From NCBI GenBank assembly GCA_014378195.1, contig JACMOC010000036.1, positions 1 through 64,000 of the forward strand: 64,000 nt of DNA, given 5' to 3'. Within the stretch, counting starts at the first letter, position 1, and the number at the start of each line of letters is the position of its first letter. The notes beneath the pieces were generated by a model. The model was not told where the DNA came from, made no database searches, and saw only the letters and a list, made by a program, of their open reading frames with translations. The stretch is from Oligoflexus sp. (GTDB lineage: Bacteria > Bdellovibrionota_B > Oligoflexia > Oligoflexales > Oligoflexaceae). The position numbers and the translations under genes were made by a program. Shown here in pieces: positions 34,566 to 44,313 of this stretch.

Positions 34566-36503
34566 GTGATGTTTGATGAGAATGATACGGCTGACGACAG
34601 TGTAATGTTTGATAGTTCGGCCGGGGCAAAAGTGCCTGTTACAGCCGTCGCATCGCCTGACGATGAAGTCATGAGCCTATTGAACGGGCTTTCTTCGGCG
34701 GGGCCTTTTGTGATGGGCTTCATGGATTACGAAGCTATCGATCCAGCTCAGTCAGGTAGCGTTGTGCTCTTTAAAATACGCATGATGGAGGCCTTTGAAG
34801 ATCTTGGCCTCATTCGATCATGGCGGCAGAAAAGGCCCTTGCAGCCTATCATTGCTCTTAGCCCGAACGATGATGAGGACTTTGTCCTCGAAGCCTTTAA
34901 GGCCGGCGTTACAAACTATCTGCCGAGCACTGTGCCCGTGAACGTTTTAAGCGCAATTCTAAAGTCTTACCATAAAATGGGTGAGGCACCGCGCCTGGTC
35001 GAGATTCAAAATAGTGAAATGATTCGGTCACTTGAGACAGAACGAAAGGCAACGGAGGCGAGACTGCAGGCCGAAAGTGCCCGACAGATGGCCGATTTGC
35101 ACGCGATCGCCCATGCCCAGACGCGCGAAATACTCGATAATCTCACCGAAGGATTTTTTATAGTAAATGTCGACCTTTCCATCGGTGCAATAACTTCAAA
35201 GTCTTGTAACTCAATCTTTGGGCAAGGTATAGCCAACCAAGATCTCGGTGCCGCCCTGGGGCTGGAAGCGGGAAAGGAAAACTATCTTCGAGGCTGTCTC
35301 GAGCAACTTTTTGAAGACTTCATGCCGTTAGAAGTTAACCGAAGTCTACTCCCTAAAAACTGTAGGACAACCGATGGGCGAACACTCTCCTTCACCTATA
35401 CGCCCATACTCGACCAAAAGGGTGTGCCCGAAAAAGTCATCGTTGCAGTCGTCGATATCACAAGCGAAGTTTTAGCTCAAAAAACCTTGGAGAGGCTGAC
35501 CTTAAGAAGCGAAATTCTTTTTCGTATTCTTAGCGATAAAGAATCGTTTAAAGATTTTCTTGAAAGTAGCAAACACGAAATCGCATCTCTTAAGGCCAAC
35601 CCGTCAATCATCGCTGGCAAAAGAATTTTGCATACACTCAAGGGCAACACCGCGGTTATGGGTCTCGTCGACGTTGCCGACGGCATTCATGGGATGGAAT
35701 CGCGATTGGAGGATGACTCCACGTGCGGTACTGAACAGTACTTTTCTGAATGTGCGGACACTATCGAGTCAGGTTTTCTGTCGTTCCTTAACGATAACAA
35801 ACAGATCTTGCATATAGACTGGCATCTCACAGAAACTCAGGTTTCCTTACCCCGTAGCGCCATAGCCGCGCTGCTAAACTATGTGCAGGAAAGCACAGGG
35901 CCAGGGAAAAGCGAGGTCGAGGGTTTGCTCGCTAAAACAAAGCTCCGAACCATTAGTTCCATGCTTTCGGGGTATGGTGAAATTGCGGAGAAAATCGGAG
36001 CCCGCCTGGGCAAAGAGATTCGTTTTAAAGTGATCGGCGAAGATTTGAGGATTGACCCCGACCGTTACGGCCCTCTCCTGAAGTCGCTTATTCATGCCCT
36101 GCGAAATTCCTGTGACCATGGCATCGAAACCGTTGAAGAGCGTTTAGAGCGAGGTAAAAAAGCAAGCGGTTTGATCACTTTTAAGTTTACGTACCGCCCA
36201 GAGGGAGGCATGAAGATAACTCTCTCGGACTCAGGTCGAGGTATTCCTCTCCATAAAATCCTTAAAAAAGCGGTCCAGTGTAAGATCGTCAAAGCCGAAG
36301 AAACGGCGATGCTTACTGTCAAAGATGTTCTTCATCTTATTTTTCATGATGGTTTCTCGACTGCGGAACACATTTCCGAAACCTCGGGCAGGGGAGTTGG
36401 GATGGCCGCGATTAAGTATGAAGTCGATGCCCTCGGCGGCACGATTCGCATCGCGACGAAGCCCCATAAAGGCACGGTTTTTGAGCTTTTACTCCCGGCT
36501 TGA
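34566..36503 (+). CDS. CheA-like histidine kinase with PAS and Hpt, no CheW domain
   Basis: The product is 645 residues. Order: degenerate receiver-like N-terminus (about 40-140, DFVLEAFKAGVTNYL), coiled coil (about 140-195, Glu/Ala-rich), a PAS-like region (about 195-310), Hpt (about 335-430) with His356 in HTLKGNTAVM, and a CheA-type HATPase core (about 470-645): HALRNSCDHGIE, LSDSGRGIP, TSGRGVGMAAI. It lacks a CheW/receptor-coupling domain. Adjacent to the pseudo-receiver/TPR protein, it may form a non-chemotaxis phosphotransfer complex. Function not known. Confidence 0.85.
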   Translation: MMFDENDTADDSVMFDSSAGAKVPVTAVASPDDEVMSLLNGLSSAGPFVMGFMDYEAIDPAQSGSVVLFKIRMMEAFEDLGLIRSWRQKRPLQPIIALSPNDDEDFVLEAFKAGVTNYLPSTVPVNVLSAILKSYHKMGEAPRLVEIQNSEMIRSLETERKATEARLQAESARQMADLHAIAHAQTREILDNLTEGFFIVNVDLSIGAITSKSCNSIFGQGIANQDLGAALGLEAGKENYLRGCLEQLFEDFMPLEVNRSLLPKNCRTTDGRTLSFTYTPILDQKGVPEKVIVAVVDITSEVLAQKTLERLTLRSEILFRILSDKESFKDFLESSKHEIASLKANPSIIAGKRILHTLKGNTAVMGLVDVADGIHGMESRLEDDSTCGTEQYFSECADTIESGFLSFLNDNKQILHIDWHLTETQVSLPRSAIAALLNYVQESTGPGKSEVEGLLAKTKLRTISSMLSGYGEIAEKIGARLGKEIRFKVIGEDLRIDPDRYGPLLKSLIHALRNSCDHGIETVEERLERGKKASGLITFKFTYRPEGGMKITLSDSGRGIPLHKILKKAVQCKIVKAEETAMLTVKDVLHLIFHDGFSTAEHISETSGRGVGMAAIKYEVDALGGTIRIATKPHKGTVFELLLPA

Positions 36504-37196
36504 ACCCTCGCCAAGCAAGCCCTTCAGGGCATCATAATCCAAATGATGCCCTCCCTTGAATATCCTCAATCGAAAATCCGGAACCGACTTGACAAATTGT
36601 CCAGCAAAACTCTTAGCGTCATTAAGCGTAATGTCTCTGTCGCCTATCGTAAGTTGAAAACGGCTAAGGGGGTTGGGTTTTTCCTTGCCTGAGTCCCACA
36701 GGCCGCTGCTGCCTGACGCAATAATTCGTATCAAGCGTTTGTCCTGGTGGAGTTTATAAATTTTGAACGCATAGTAGCCTCCATTTGAAAACCCAACGAG
36801 ACTATAAGTGCTATCTTTGTCCCAGCACTTGAGAATCGATTCCTCTAGTCCTTGAAAAGTGTCAAGAACCTCATCTTCATCACGCGAGGGCCAGCATAAT
36901 TTCTGATTTGGGCATGGAGGGCCGCGGGGCAAGGCTATGACGAGAGAAAATTCTCGAGCTAGCCTTTTTAACAACTGGCGATTTTGTTCCTCTGCCTCGC
37001 TGCGGCCGCCTTTAAGTGGCTCAAAGCCATGCAAATAGACAAGCCGCCCCTTCGCCCCTTTGGACTCTCCCAGGCATTCTGTGGGAAAGCTTTTTGCGTA
37101 ACCTTCATCAATGGGAAAAAGGAAGAGGGCAAACAGGACACTGATAGTCAACGTTACAGCCTGATTAAAAGCACCGACCACCCTTGGATCCTTCAT
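36489..37196 (-). CDS. Alpha/beta-hydrolase (esterase-like), exported
   Basis: The product is 235 residues with an N-terminal hydrophobic stretch (about residues 14-35) acting as signal or anchor. The fold shows GFSNGG (nucleophile Ser), the oxyanion region LVYLHGFEP and GGHHLD (catalytic His). The acid is likely in GDRDITL. Its 3' end overlaps the convergent CheA-like gene by 15 nt, and its 5' end overlaps ybdD by about 30 nt. Substrate unknown; it may be an esterase/lipase or polyhydroxybutyrate-depolymerase-like. Confidence 0.8.
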   Translation of the reverse strand: MKDPRVVGAFNQAVTLTISVLFALFLFPIDEGYAKSFPTECLGESKGAKGRLVYLHGFEPLKGGRSEAEEQNRQLLKRLAREFSLVIALPRGPPCPNQKLCWPSRDEDEVLDTFQGLEESILKCWDKDSTYSLVGFSNGGYYAFKIYKLHQDKRLIRIIASGSSGLWDSGKEKPNPLSRFQLTIGDRDITLNDAKSFAGQFVKSVPDFRLRIFKGGHHLDYDALKGLLGEGSSRE

Positions 37197-37374
37197 GACG
37201 CCTCGCCTGAGAATTTCGGAAAAACTCCGTGTAGTTCATCAATGGTTGATCCGGGTGGTGGGTGACATGATGAATGCGATAGGTCTCATAATTCGGCACA
37301 CCTACCATGGATCGAAACACCTCACTGAGAATGTCGAAAAGCCTTTTGAATCGTGCCTTCAATCTATACTGCAT
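37165..37374 (-). CDS. ybdD: YbdD/YjiX-family small protein (DUF466)
   Basis: The start ATG at 37374 gives 69 residues. The DUF466 pattern is clear: GVPNYETYRIHHVTHHPDQP and the terminal GGRCF. In most genomes this gene follows cstA, and the protein is needed for CstA/BtsT-type peptide or pyruvate import. Here it overlaps the end of a decayed cstA by 11 nt, so it may have lost its partner. It is possibly translationally coupled. Confidence 0.85.
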   Translation of the reverse strand: MQYRLKARFKRLFDILSEVFRSMVGVPNYETYRIHHVTHHPDQPLMNYTEFFRNSQARRHEGSKGGRCF

Positions 37375-38285
37375 GGATTTCTCTCTCAAAAGGTCCTTCT
37401 ATCGCCGTGATATTAGGTTTTTTCAAAGCACTCTTTGTTTTGACCAGGGCAATGAGAAAGATACCGAGGACGATGAACATGAAACTGCCGCAGAAGACAG
37501 CATCAACCGTATCATTGAAAATGATCTGCTGCATCTGCTCGAGAGTCTTTGCAGGACCCAAAATTTGACCGAACCCGAGCTGGCTCCGGTATTTTGCGGT
37601 GTGACCTAAAAAGCTGATCGCAGGATCGTCACTGAACAGCTTTTGCCAACCCGCGTAAAAAGTACAAATGAGGAGCCGCATCCTTACAAAAACGGTAAAG
37701 TTTCCCCAAGGGCTGGCGCCTAACGCCTTAACCACGACCAAGGCAAGGACTGCAAGGAGGATGATCATTATAAACAAAATACCGATGAGAGCGAGGCCGC
37801 TAGCGATCGGACCAAGTTCCATACGGACCATCTCGCCAAGGCGATTTCCCATCCCGCCTCACAGATAGGAAGAAGGCCAACATGTCCTGAACTGCTCCAG
37901 CAAACACCACACCTGCCAGAATCCAAAGCGTCCCCAGCAGGTAACCCATTTGGGCCGCGAGCACCGGCCCCACAAGAGGACCAGCGCCAGCAATGGCCGC
38001 AAAATGGTGGCCGAATAAGACAAAACGTTGCGTAGGGACGTAGTCGAGACCATCGTCCAAACGAACAGCTGGTGTAGTACGGGATGGGTCAACGGACAAA
38101 ACTTTGTTGACGAGAAAAAGGCTGTAGGTGCCATAGGCAATCGCGAAGGTGCAGACTGCCGCTGTGAGTATCCATACGGCGTTGACACTTTCGCCACGGG
38201 TCACCGCTAAAGATCCCAGAGCATAAGCGCCAAGGATGGCGACCGCAAACCATAAAAGAGTTATGAAAGGCTTTCGTGTCATCAT
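37364..38285 (-). pseudogene. cstA: cstA remnant (carbon starvation/peptide-pyruvate permease)
   Basis: The reading starts at an ATG at 38285 (GGAG upstream) and gives the CstA N-terminus (LGHHFAAI-type LFGHHFAAIAGAGPLVGP, VLAAQMGY, AGAVQD). A +1 insertion at about 37840 shifts the frame; the next frame gives EMVRMELGPIASG and the SPWGNFTVF helix. At about 37680 this joins in frame to the extreme C-terminus (LLICTFYAGWQKLF, TVDAVFCGSF). About 375 residues of the middle, the transport core, are absent. Intact CstA is about 700 residues. Both ends are well conserved. Confidence 0.85.
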
Positions 38286-38401
38286 GTCGAGCTCCCACTT
38301 TTTGCCTTGTCTTCGTCTCTTCCTGCATTTCTTTCTGAAAATTCTCATAGGCTTTGAGGGAATTCAAGGCGTCACTCGGCGTACACAGCGGGGAAGAGGC
38401 C

Positions 38402-38761
38402 TTACGATCGAGTCCAGACGAGCATCGTTTCTTCTTTGAATCCCAACGTCACGAGGCCTTCAGAATTGGTGATCAGAGGCCGTTTGATGAGACGTCCATA
38501 CTTCGCCATTAGATCTATGACATCATCTTCCGTCATGGTTTTCAGTTTATCTTTCAGGCCGAGTGTACGGTACACCTCACCGCTGGTGTTGAGAAAAGGC
38601 TTGATGCCAAGACCATAGTTTTTGACGAGGCGTTTCAAAAGACCAGCCGAAGGCGGGTGCTCGGTAATATCGATACTTGAAAAGGGAATGCCGTGGCGTT
38701 TTAAATAGTTTTCCGCACTTTTACAGCTACTGCATTTTTTATAGGCATAGCAGGTGATCAT
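38402..38761 (-). CDS. ArsC/Spx-like reductase-fold protein
   Basis: The product is 119 residues from the ATG at 38761 (GAGG 9 nt upstream). It has the ArsC/YffB/Spx thioredoxin-like fold: N-terminal CSSC in YKKCSSCKSA, then LIKRPLI, the conserved Arg-Pro segment. The CxxC rather than CxxxxxR active site fits YffB/Spx-like proteins better than arsenate reductase. It may reduce a thiol or act in redox regulation. Partners are not indicated. Confidence 0.8.
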   Translation of the reverse strand: MITCYAYKKCSSCKSAENYLKRHGIPFSSIDITEHPPSAGLLKRLVKNYGLGIKPFLNTSGEVYRTLGLKDKLKTMTEDDVIDLMAKYGRLIKRPLITNSEGLVTLGFKEETMLVWTRS

Positions 38762-39020
38762 AGTCATCAGCCTCAAAGAAATGTCCAAACTTCAAAAATA
38801 GGAGATAGCACGTTTTAGAGGTCTAGTTCCAACTCCATCTAAAATCGTTACGCTTTTCTTAACGAGCGCCCTCTTTGCCCTAAATACCCATTCCCATTGG
38901 CTTATATGGAGAATTTTATCTCACGAAAATTGTCTCATTTTATCAAATAGTTGGAGGTAATTATCAAGATTCTTGGGCCATATACCGATGGATCCCTGGG
39001 CGCCCGCCCCAGGAGGCACT

Positions 39021-40454
39021 ATGTTGACCAGAGCCGGACTCTCACGACGCAATCTCTTTCGAGGCGCTACCAGCGCTCTTTTATATTACCCGCTCATGCG
39101 CGCCCTTAGCCCGAATGAAGCTTTCGCCCAATCCACGACGAATCCCCGGGTGATTTTTGTTTCGTTCCCTGGCGGCACCTACACAAATAAATTCTGGCCC
39201 GAAGGAAGCGTTGCCGGACCCATTGGAACTCTTCCTTTCGTGACCTCGCCACTCGAGGTTCACAAAAGCGATATGATCCTTTATCAAGGTTATAATCTGA
39301 TCGGGGCGACCAATCACAACGGCTCTATGCCTCAAGTCCTTGCAGGCTGGGGCGCATGCAGTGCCGGCAGTCCTGTTCAGTGCGGTAAAAACCCAGGTTT
39401 TCCAAATAACGACGGCACGACGACTCAGAATATGGATGCCGTGCCTTATTCTATCGATCAGCGCCTGGCTGATACTCTTGGTGCAAAATCGAGTCGCCCC
39501 TCTATCAACATGGGCATTCAAACGCACGCTTCAGGCAATCCATTCCCGGAACCGATTTCCTGGAAGAAAGACGGAACGCCGAACTTTCCTAACGACAATC
39601 CTCAAGCGACCTACACTGATATATTTGGCAACTTTATTGTTCCTACTGGCGGAACGACCACACAAACAACAGCTCAGACTGCGGTCAGTACGGGTAAAAA
39701 ACGCATAGTCGATTACCTGATTGGCGATATTAACCGTATCAAATTAGCACTTGGCTCGCATGAGAAAGCGGCTTTCGACGCCCACCTCTCGGCTCTTGAT
39801 GAAATCAATCGTGACATCAACAATGCGATGACTCCGGCAGCGTCTACCGCAACCATCGGCAGCCAGTGTAATCCTAAGTCTATTCAGGCGCTTTTGCCGA
39901 CGGATCTCTCAAACCAGTGGTATATGCAGGCAAAAAATGCACCTGCTGTCTTTAAGCTCCAACGTGCAATCATGGTCCAGGCGATGGCCTGCGATATCAC
40001 GCGTGTTGGTGTCTGGCAAATGGGGTGTTCGCACCAGGAGAGCCACATGCCGGCCGAAGGTGTTGTGGACGACCCTGGAACCGTTCTTCATCTTTTGGCT
40101 CATACTGACAACCAGTTTTATGCAAACAATCAGCAGGGTCAGATGCGTGAAATCGCCAACATGGTCGCCGAGATGAAAAAAGTATCAATGGGTGATCACA
40201 CTCTCTTTGACGAGACTTTGGTTTACGTTGCGACCGACATCGGTGACAGTGCTACGGCTCATGGTGGCGATAACATCGCAGCCTTTATGCTCGGAAGTCT
40301 CGGTGGCAAAATTAAAACCGGCCGCATCGTCGACGGCAAAGGCGCGGGTTATAACCATTTGCTGGTGACAGTCGCTCAACTCATGGGCCTCACGTCCGTA
40401 GCGACGATTGGTAATACCTCGCAAGTCGGTCCTGTTAAAGACGTTATCGGCTGA
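39021..40454 (+). CDS. DUF1552 protein with Tat signal
   Basis: The start at the ATG at 39021 (CAGGAGG upstream) gives 477 residues with a twin-arginine signal (SRRNLFRG then a hydrophobic stretch, ALA-type cleavage). It shows the DUF1552 pattern: PRVIFVSFPGGTYTNKFWP, ALGSHEKAAFDAHL, ACDITRVGVWQMGCSHQESHMP, THSLA-like LLAHTDNQF and ATDIGDSATAHGG. DUF1552 proteins are usually paired with DUF1592-type cytochromes. The gene is the first of a two-gene operon. Confidence 0.85.
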   Translation: MLTRAGLSRRNLFRGATSALLYYPLMRALSPNEAFAQSTTNPRVIFVSFPGGTYTNKFWPEGSVAGPIGTLPFVTSPLEVHKSDMILYQGYNLIGATNHNGSMPQVLAGWGACSAGSPVQCGKNPGFPNNDGTTTQNMDAVPYSIDQRLADTLGAKSSRPSINMGIQTHASGNPFPEPISWKKDGTPNFPNDNPQATYTDIFGNFIVPTGGTTTQTTAQTAVSTGKKRIVDYLIGDINRIKLALGSHEKAAFDAHLSALDEINRDINNAMTPAASTATIGSQCNPKSIQALLPTDLSNQWYMQAKNAPAVFKLQRAIMVQAMACDITRVGVWQMGCSHQESHMPAEGVVDDPGTVLHLLAHTDNQFYANNQQGQMREIANMVAEMKKVSMGDHTLFDETLVYVATDIGDSATAHGGDNIAAFMLGSLGGKIKTGRIVDGKGAGYNHLLVTVAQLMGLTSVATIGNTSQVGPVKDVIG

Positions 40455-40484
40455 ACAGGCCAGCAAAGGAAGAGGGGTAAGCCC

Positions 40485-42233
40485 ATGACGAAAAGAATGA
40501 AAAACTCTATGAAAATACCGACAGCGTTGACAACACTCATTTTCATGATGGTGTTTTCAGGCTGCGACTCGCGGCCTGGCGTTCCGACCGTAAACGGTCA
40601 ATCCTTCAGTGGGAAATCGGGACCTTCGGCCAATACAACGGCAGCTGCAGGCGGTATGACCACCGGTAATTATGGAGGTCTGGCTTGCCCGAATAAAGAA
40701 ACGCACCGGGGCATTCGTTCCTGGCGTCGCCTGAGTAACATCGAAATAAAAAATACGGTTGATGCGGTTTTCGGTAGTCCGACCGACGTTGATTATTCAA
40801 GCTTTATCAATGATATTTCTAAGGCCGAAGTTTTTGACACATCCATGAGTGTGGGCAACTATGTTTCGACGAATCGCCTTAAAGGCTATTTTACCTTTGC
40901 GGAGAGTCTGGCCAAAGGGGTCACCATCAATAAGCTGTTTCCGTGTCTCGCTAAGGGGCGCTCGTGTATATCAAGCAGCCTTGCAACCCTCGGAGCCGCG
41001 ACCTGGCGCAGACCTTTGACGAGTGATGAACTGAATAGGCTGACGGCCGTTTACGATCAACTCATGACCGACGGTTATGCCTCGGAAGCAGCTGCACGCC
41101 TCGTTATAGAGGCCCTTGTGTTGAGTCAGGAATTTTTGTACCGGTCTGAACTCGGTGTGCAGTTAGCCGATGGAACCTACGAACTGACCGACTATGAATT
41201 AGCTTCGGCGCTTTCTTATGCCACGATTCGTACAGTCCCTGATGCCGAATTAAAATCCCTCGCGGATAAAAAAATGCTTCGAGACTCAGCAACTCTAGCC
41301 AAACAGGCAACGCGACTTCTCAACCTTCCCGCAGCAAAATCGGCTTGGAAAGATTTCGCTGGTCAATGGCTTCAGGCTGATGGTGTCCTGGACGCTGCGA
41401 AAACCCAAACGGCTTTCACGGACACTGTCAAAACCAAACTCTCCGACGAAATGAAAAACTTCTTCGTCGATACGATGTTCAGTGCAACGAAAAAAACCTA
41501 CGATCAACTTCTCCTCGCTGATTATACAGTCGGTGATAACAGTTCCGCGTTCATCTACGGCGGGACTGTCGCTGGTGGCAAAATACAATTTAAGGAAACA
41601 CAACGCAAAGGCCTGTTGGGCCAGGCTGGGTTCTTAGCCTCTGCGGCTGTAGCGGATACAACGAACCCCATCAAGCGCGGTGTATTTATTTTGAGCCGTT
41701 TGATGTGCAGTGGTTTTGCGCCAGCTCCTGCAACGACATTTCCAACAGTAAAAAGCGGTCTATCGACCAAGGAACTCTTTCAACAGCATAGTCAGGGCTC
41801 CTGTGCCTCATGTCACAAGTTCATTGACGACTTTGGGTTTGCTCTGGAAAACTTTGATGAGATCGGCAAGTTCCGCGATAACGATGCTGGCGCCGCGATC
41901 GTGATCAAAAGCAACGTGACGATCGATGGAAAAGAGTTGGCGATCGCCTCACCCGACGAACTTTCGAACGCGCTCGCTCATTCAAGCCAGGCTATGGAAT
42001 GTTATGCCCGTCAAACGTTCCGCTATACGCTTGGACGTCTTGAATATGCTGCGGTACCCATCATAGGTGGAACGCCAGCGGAAGATAAAACGACCGAATC
42101 GCAGCTCGACAAATGTCAGATTCAAGATGTTGCGTCGGCTGTGGAAGCAAACGGTGGGGACCTGAAAACGGCCTTCGTTGAACTCGTGTCCAACCCCGGT
42201 TTCCGATTGCGACTGGCCGGTCCAGGAAATTAA
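40485..42233 (+). CDS. DUF1592/DUF1588-type secreted haem protein
   Basis: The product is 582 residues, with a lipoprotein signal (lipobox SGC, about residue 27). Regions recall DUF1587/1595 (LGAATWRRPLTSDELNRL), DUF1592 (EFLYRSELG, WLQADG) and DUF1588 (SCASCHKFIDDFGFALENFDEIG), ending with DUF1585. One CxxCH haem-c site is present. GAGG before the ATG is present. It pairs with the DUF1552 protein 31 nt upstream, as in planctomycetes and myxobacteria. Function unknown; electron transfer or redox degradation is plausible. Confidence 0.85.
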   Translation: MTKRMKNSMKIPTALTTLIFMMVFSGCDSRPGVPTVNGQSFSGKSGPSANTTAAAGGMTTGNYGGLACPNKETHRGIRSWRRLSNIEIKNTVDAVFGSPTDVDYSSFINDISKAEVFDTSMSVGNYVSTNRLKGYFTFAESLAKGVTINKLFPCLAKGRSCISSSLATLGAATWRRPLTSDELNRLTAVYDQLMTDGYASEAAARLVIEALVLSQEFLYRSELGVQLADGTYELTDYELASALSYATIRTVPDAELKSLADKKMLRDSATLAKQATRLLNLPAAKSAWKDFAGQWLQADGVLDAAKTQTAFTDTVKTKLSDEMKNFFVDTMFSATKKTYDQLLLADYTVGDNSSAFIYGGTVAGGKIQFKETQRKGLLGQAGFLASAAVADTTNPIKRGVFILSRLMCSGFAPAPATTFPTVKSGLSTKELFQQHSQGSCASCHKFIDDFGFALENFDEIGKFRDNDAGAAIVIKSNVTIDGKELAIASPDELSNALAHSSQAMECYARQTFRYTLGRLEYAAVPIIGGTPAEDKTTESQLDKCQIQDVASAVEANGGDLKTAFVELVSNPGFRLRLAGPGN

Positions 42234-42745
42234 GCCTCAAAAAGAAACGTCGCGGCGTGCTCCCAAGGCCCGCCGTGATAATGGTAAAGATCCAAACCCA
42301 CCGCGCACCCCGTCCAGGGTATAAACATTTTCGATAATTGGTCATAACAGCGTTTTGCGTCGCCAGGCGAACCCAGATTCGTGACAGTGATGTGAGGGCG
42401 GTAACCCTGGCGGTCCTGAGCGCGCAGGACATCCTTGAATTCGAGGTCCAGCCTTTCCTTGATGCCTACGACACCGGGCGCACTCAAGGTGATTCCCACA
42501 AAGCCCTGGTGGTGTTTGAGGCCATCAAAGTGCAGGTCCGTAGGTTTTTCATTCGCCACGACGCGCTGCAGGGCCTCCTGAATGGAAACGAGTTTTTGGC
42601 CCGGAAGCTGGTGATAAATTGTCAGATGGGCCTTTAAGTAGTTGCGGCTCGGAGGGAAATACGAAGCGCGCCATTCATCCAAAAGAGCCTGGGATCCTGA
42701 ATCGAGTCGGAATGTAAGAATCAAAGGTATGCCGACGTGTTTCAT
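42230..42745 (-). CDS. 2'-5' RNA ligase/2H phosphoesterase-family protein
   Basis: A start at the ATG at 42745 (GGAGG 10 nt upstream) gives 171 residues, with an upstream extension in frame less likely. Two HxT/S motifs are visible: HLTIYH and HITVTN, about 85 residues apart, as in ThpR-like or cyclic-phosphodiesterase proteins. It would process 2',3'-cyclic phosphates or ligate RNA. The stop shares 4 nt with the convergent DUF1592 gene's end. Confidence 0.8.
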   Translation of the reverse strand: MKHVGIPLILTFRLDSGSQALLDEWRASYFPPSRNYLKAHLTIYHQLPGQKLVSIQEALQRVVANEKPTDLHFDGLKHHQGFVGITLSAPGVVGIKERLDLEFKDVLRAQDRQGYRPHITVTNLGSPGDAKRCYDQLSKMFIPWTGCAVGLDLYHYHGGPWEHAATFLFEA

Positions 42746-42940
42746 TGCGCGTTCAACCTCCACATAAGAATTCAGTGTCAAGATACTTAAATACGGATAT
42801 CGACTCGTTGTCATCAATTCTTCGAACGCTGCAGAATTTGCTTGTGCGTGTTGGCCGCTTGGCAAGGTAAAATCTTAGTAAGACCAGCCCACTTAATCTA
42901 TCCAGCAATCTCCCGCAAACATTGTGGGTAAGGAGACCTC

Positions 42941-43567
42941 GTGCATAAATTCGCTAGAATTTTGGTGGTTCCGCTATTGTTGTCAGTGAGTTCCTGCTTG
43001 GCTTTTTCGTCAAATGCTCTGGCCGTCGCGGCATCGCCCCTCGGTGGATACAATCGACTGACTCTTGGCACGGCCTATGAACAACTCAAAACGGCATCTG
43101 CGTGTGGTGATGCCTCTGAGGCTCCTGGTATACCAGGGAGTGAAACAATCGGTCTCAGCAGCACAATCTGCCCGGCAGGCGAGACATTTGCGTTGGCGAC
43201 CTTGCTCGATAAAAAAGTCATAGCTTTGGCAATCAATTGGGTCTCCTGGCAGGACGGCAAACTTCTCGATGACGATCGAGTGAAAAAGATCCCGGCTCAG
43301 ATGCGCGAGAATTATGGTATTCCGGAGGCAACCATCGCTTATGAAAGTGGATTGGGCAATCGTGATGCTGATGCTGTTTGCCGGGACGCCGCCAGGCAAT
43401 GCCGCATCCATATTTGGAAAACAAATAAACCGGAACGTGTGGCGAGCTTGGTTTATGCGAGCATAGGCGAGAGCGAAGTGCCTCTACTCTTCAATCTCAA
43501 TGATTTATGCGCTCAAAAAGTTTTGAAAATGCGACTACAGAAACGAGATAAAACGGTCGCTCACTAA
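42941..43567 (+). CDS. Secreted protein, unknown function
   Basis: A GTG start with AAGGAG nearby opens a 208-residue protein with a Sec signal (ending ALA-V). The mature region has five cysteines (SACGDAS, STICPAG, AVCRDAARQC, DLCAQ) and a GTAYEQLK segment like the N-terminal part of small inhibitor or lipocalin-like folds. No recognisable family. It may end in a terminator-like A/T-rich hairpin (about 43580-43625), but the stem is weak. Confidence 0.7.
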   Translation: MHKFARILVVPLLLSVSSCLAFSSNALAVAASPLGGYNRLTLGTAYEQLKTASACGDASEAPGIPGSETIGLSSTICPAGETFALATLLDKKVIALAINWVSWQDGKLLDDDRVKKIPAQMRENYGIPEATIAYESGLGNRDADAVCRDAARQCRIHIWKTNKPERVASLVYASIGESEVPLLFNLNDLCAQKVLKMRLQKRDKTVAH

Positions 43568-44313
43568 ACTTTGAATACCGGCAAAACTCTGAGCACCATA
43601 TATTCTGAGGTTTTTTGTTTTTTTACTCTTGCTGAAAGGTTTCGAGCGGCGTTACACTCATATTTGTAAGGTCCTGCAGAGTTCAGGGCTTCTACAAAGG
43701 CTCACTGATGAGGTGGGTGCGGTAAATCTCTTAAAGGGTTTTCCATCGGCATCTTTCTGAACAGTGTGTTTCATAGACAAGTTTTAAATCGCTTTTCTAT
43801 GGTGAATGCTCTCTAACAAAGAGCGCAAAGAGTCTGGGAATAAGTTTCGATTCTTTTAGCAACTGGGAGTAAGGACGATCGAGTCTTCAAAACCAATCAT
43901 TGTTAAAGAAATTCTCTTAAGACCAGATGTGTTTTCAAAGCAGGCACCCGGATCAAAGTATTCAGCTCCTTGGCTGGTCCTTGGTACCGGGTGTTTGTTC
44001 GTTCGAAGTATGTCTTTCGATTGCATTGATTCTTAGTACGACTGCGAGCCTTTTTTACCGAATCGAGGGTCTGGACTTTGTAAAGTTCCGGCCCTTTTTG
44101 CGCGCCTCGCTCTCTATAGGCCGTCGAAGGCGTGCCTTTATGGATATTTGACTTAAAAGGCGCAAGGTCGATTCAACTGGCTGTGAGAAATTAAGACTTT
44201 TCGTTGGCATATCACGAAAATTAACGGCATACTCCTCTGGATTTTCGTTCATACTCTGCGGACACGGCGAGTTCTAAGAGCTACAGGCCTACGCACATCG
44301 GAGGAAAGATATA
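43568..44313. other. Long intergenic region, no feature supported
   Basis: About 745 bases hold no gene I can support. The candidate frames at 43927-44151 (+) and 44055-44252 (-) overlap one another, lack ribosome sites and have atypical composition. T-rich text at 43610-43630 may be a weak terminator. An unannotated small RNA cannot be excluded. Confidence 0.5.

Noticed and set aside
43927..44252. Two overlapping frames on opposite strands in the 43.6-44.3 kb gap
   Set aside because: They overlap each other, lack ribosome sites, and have no domain pattern.
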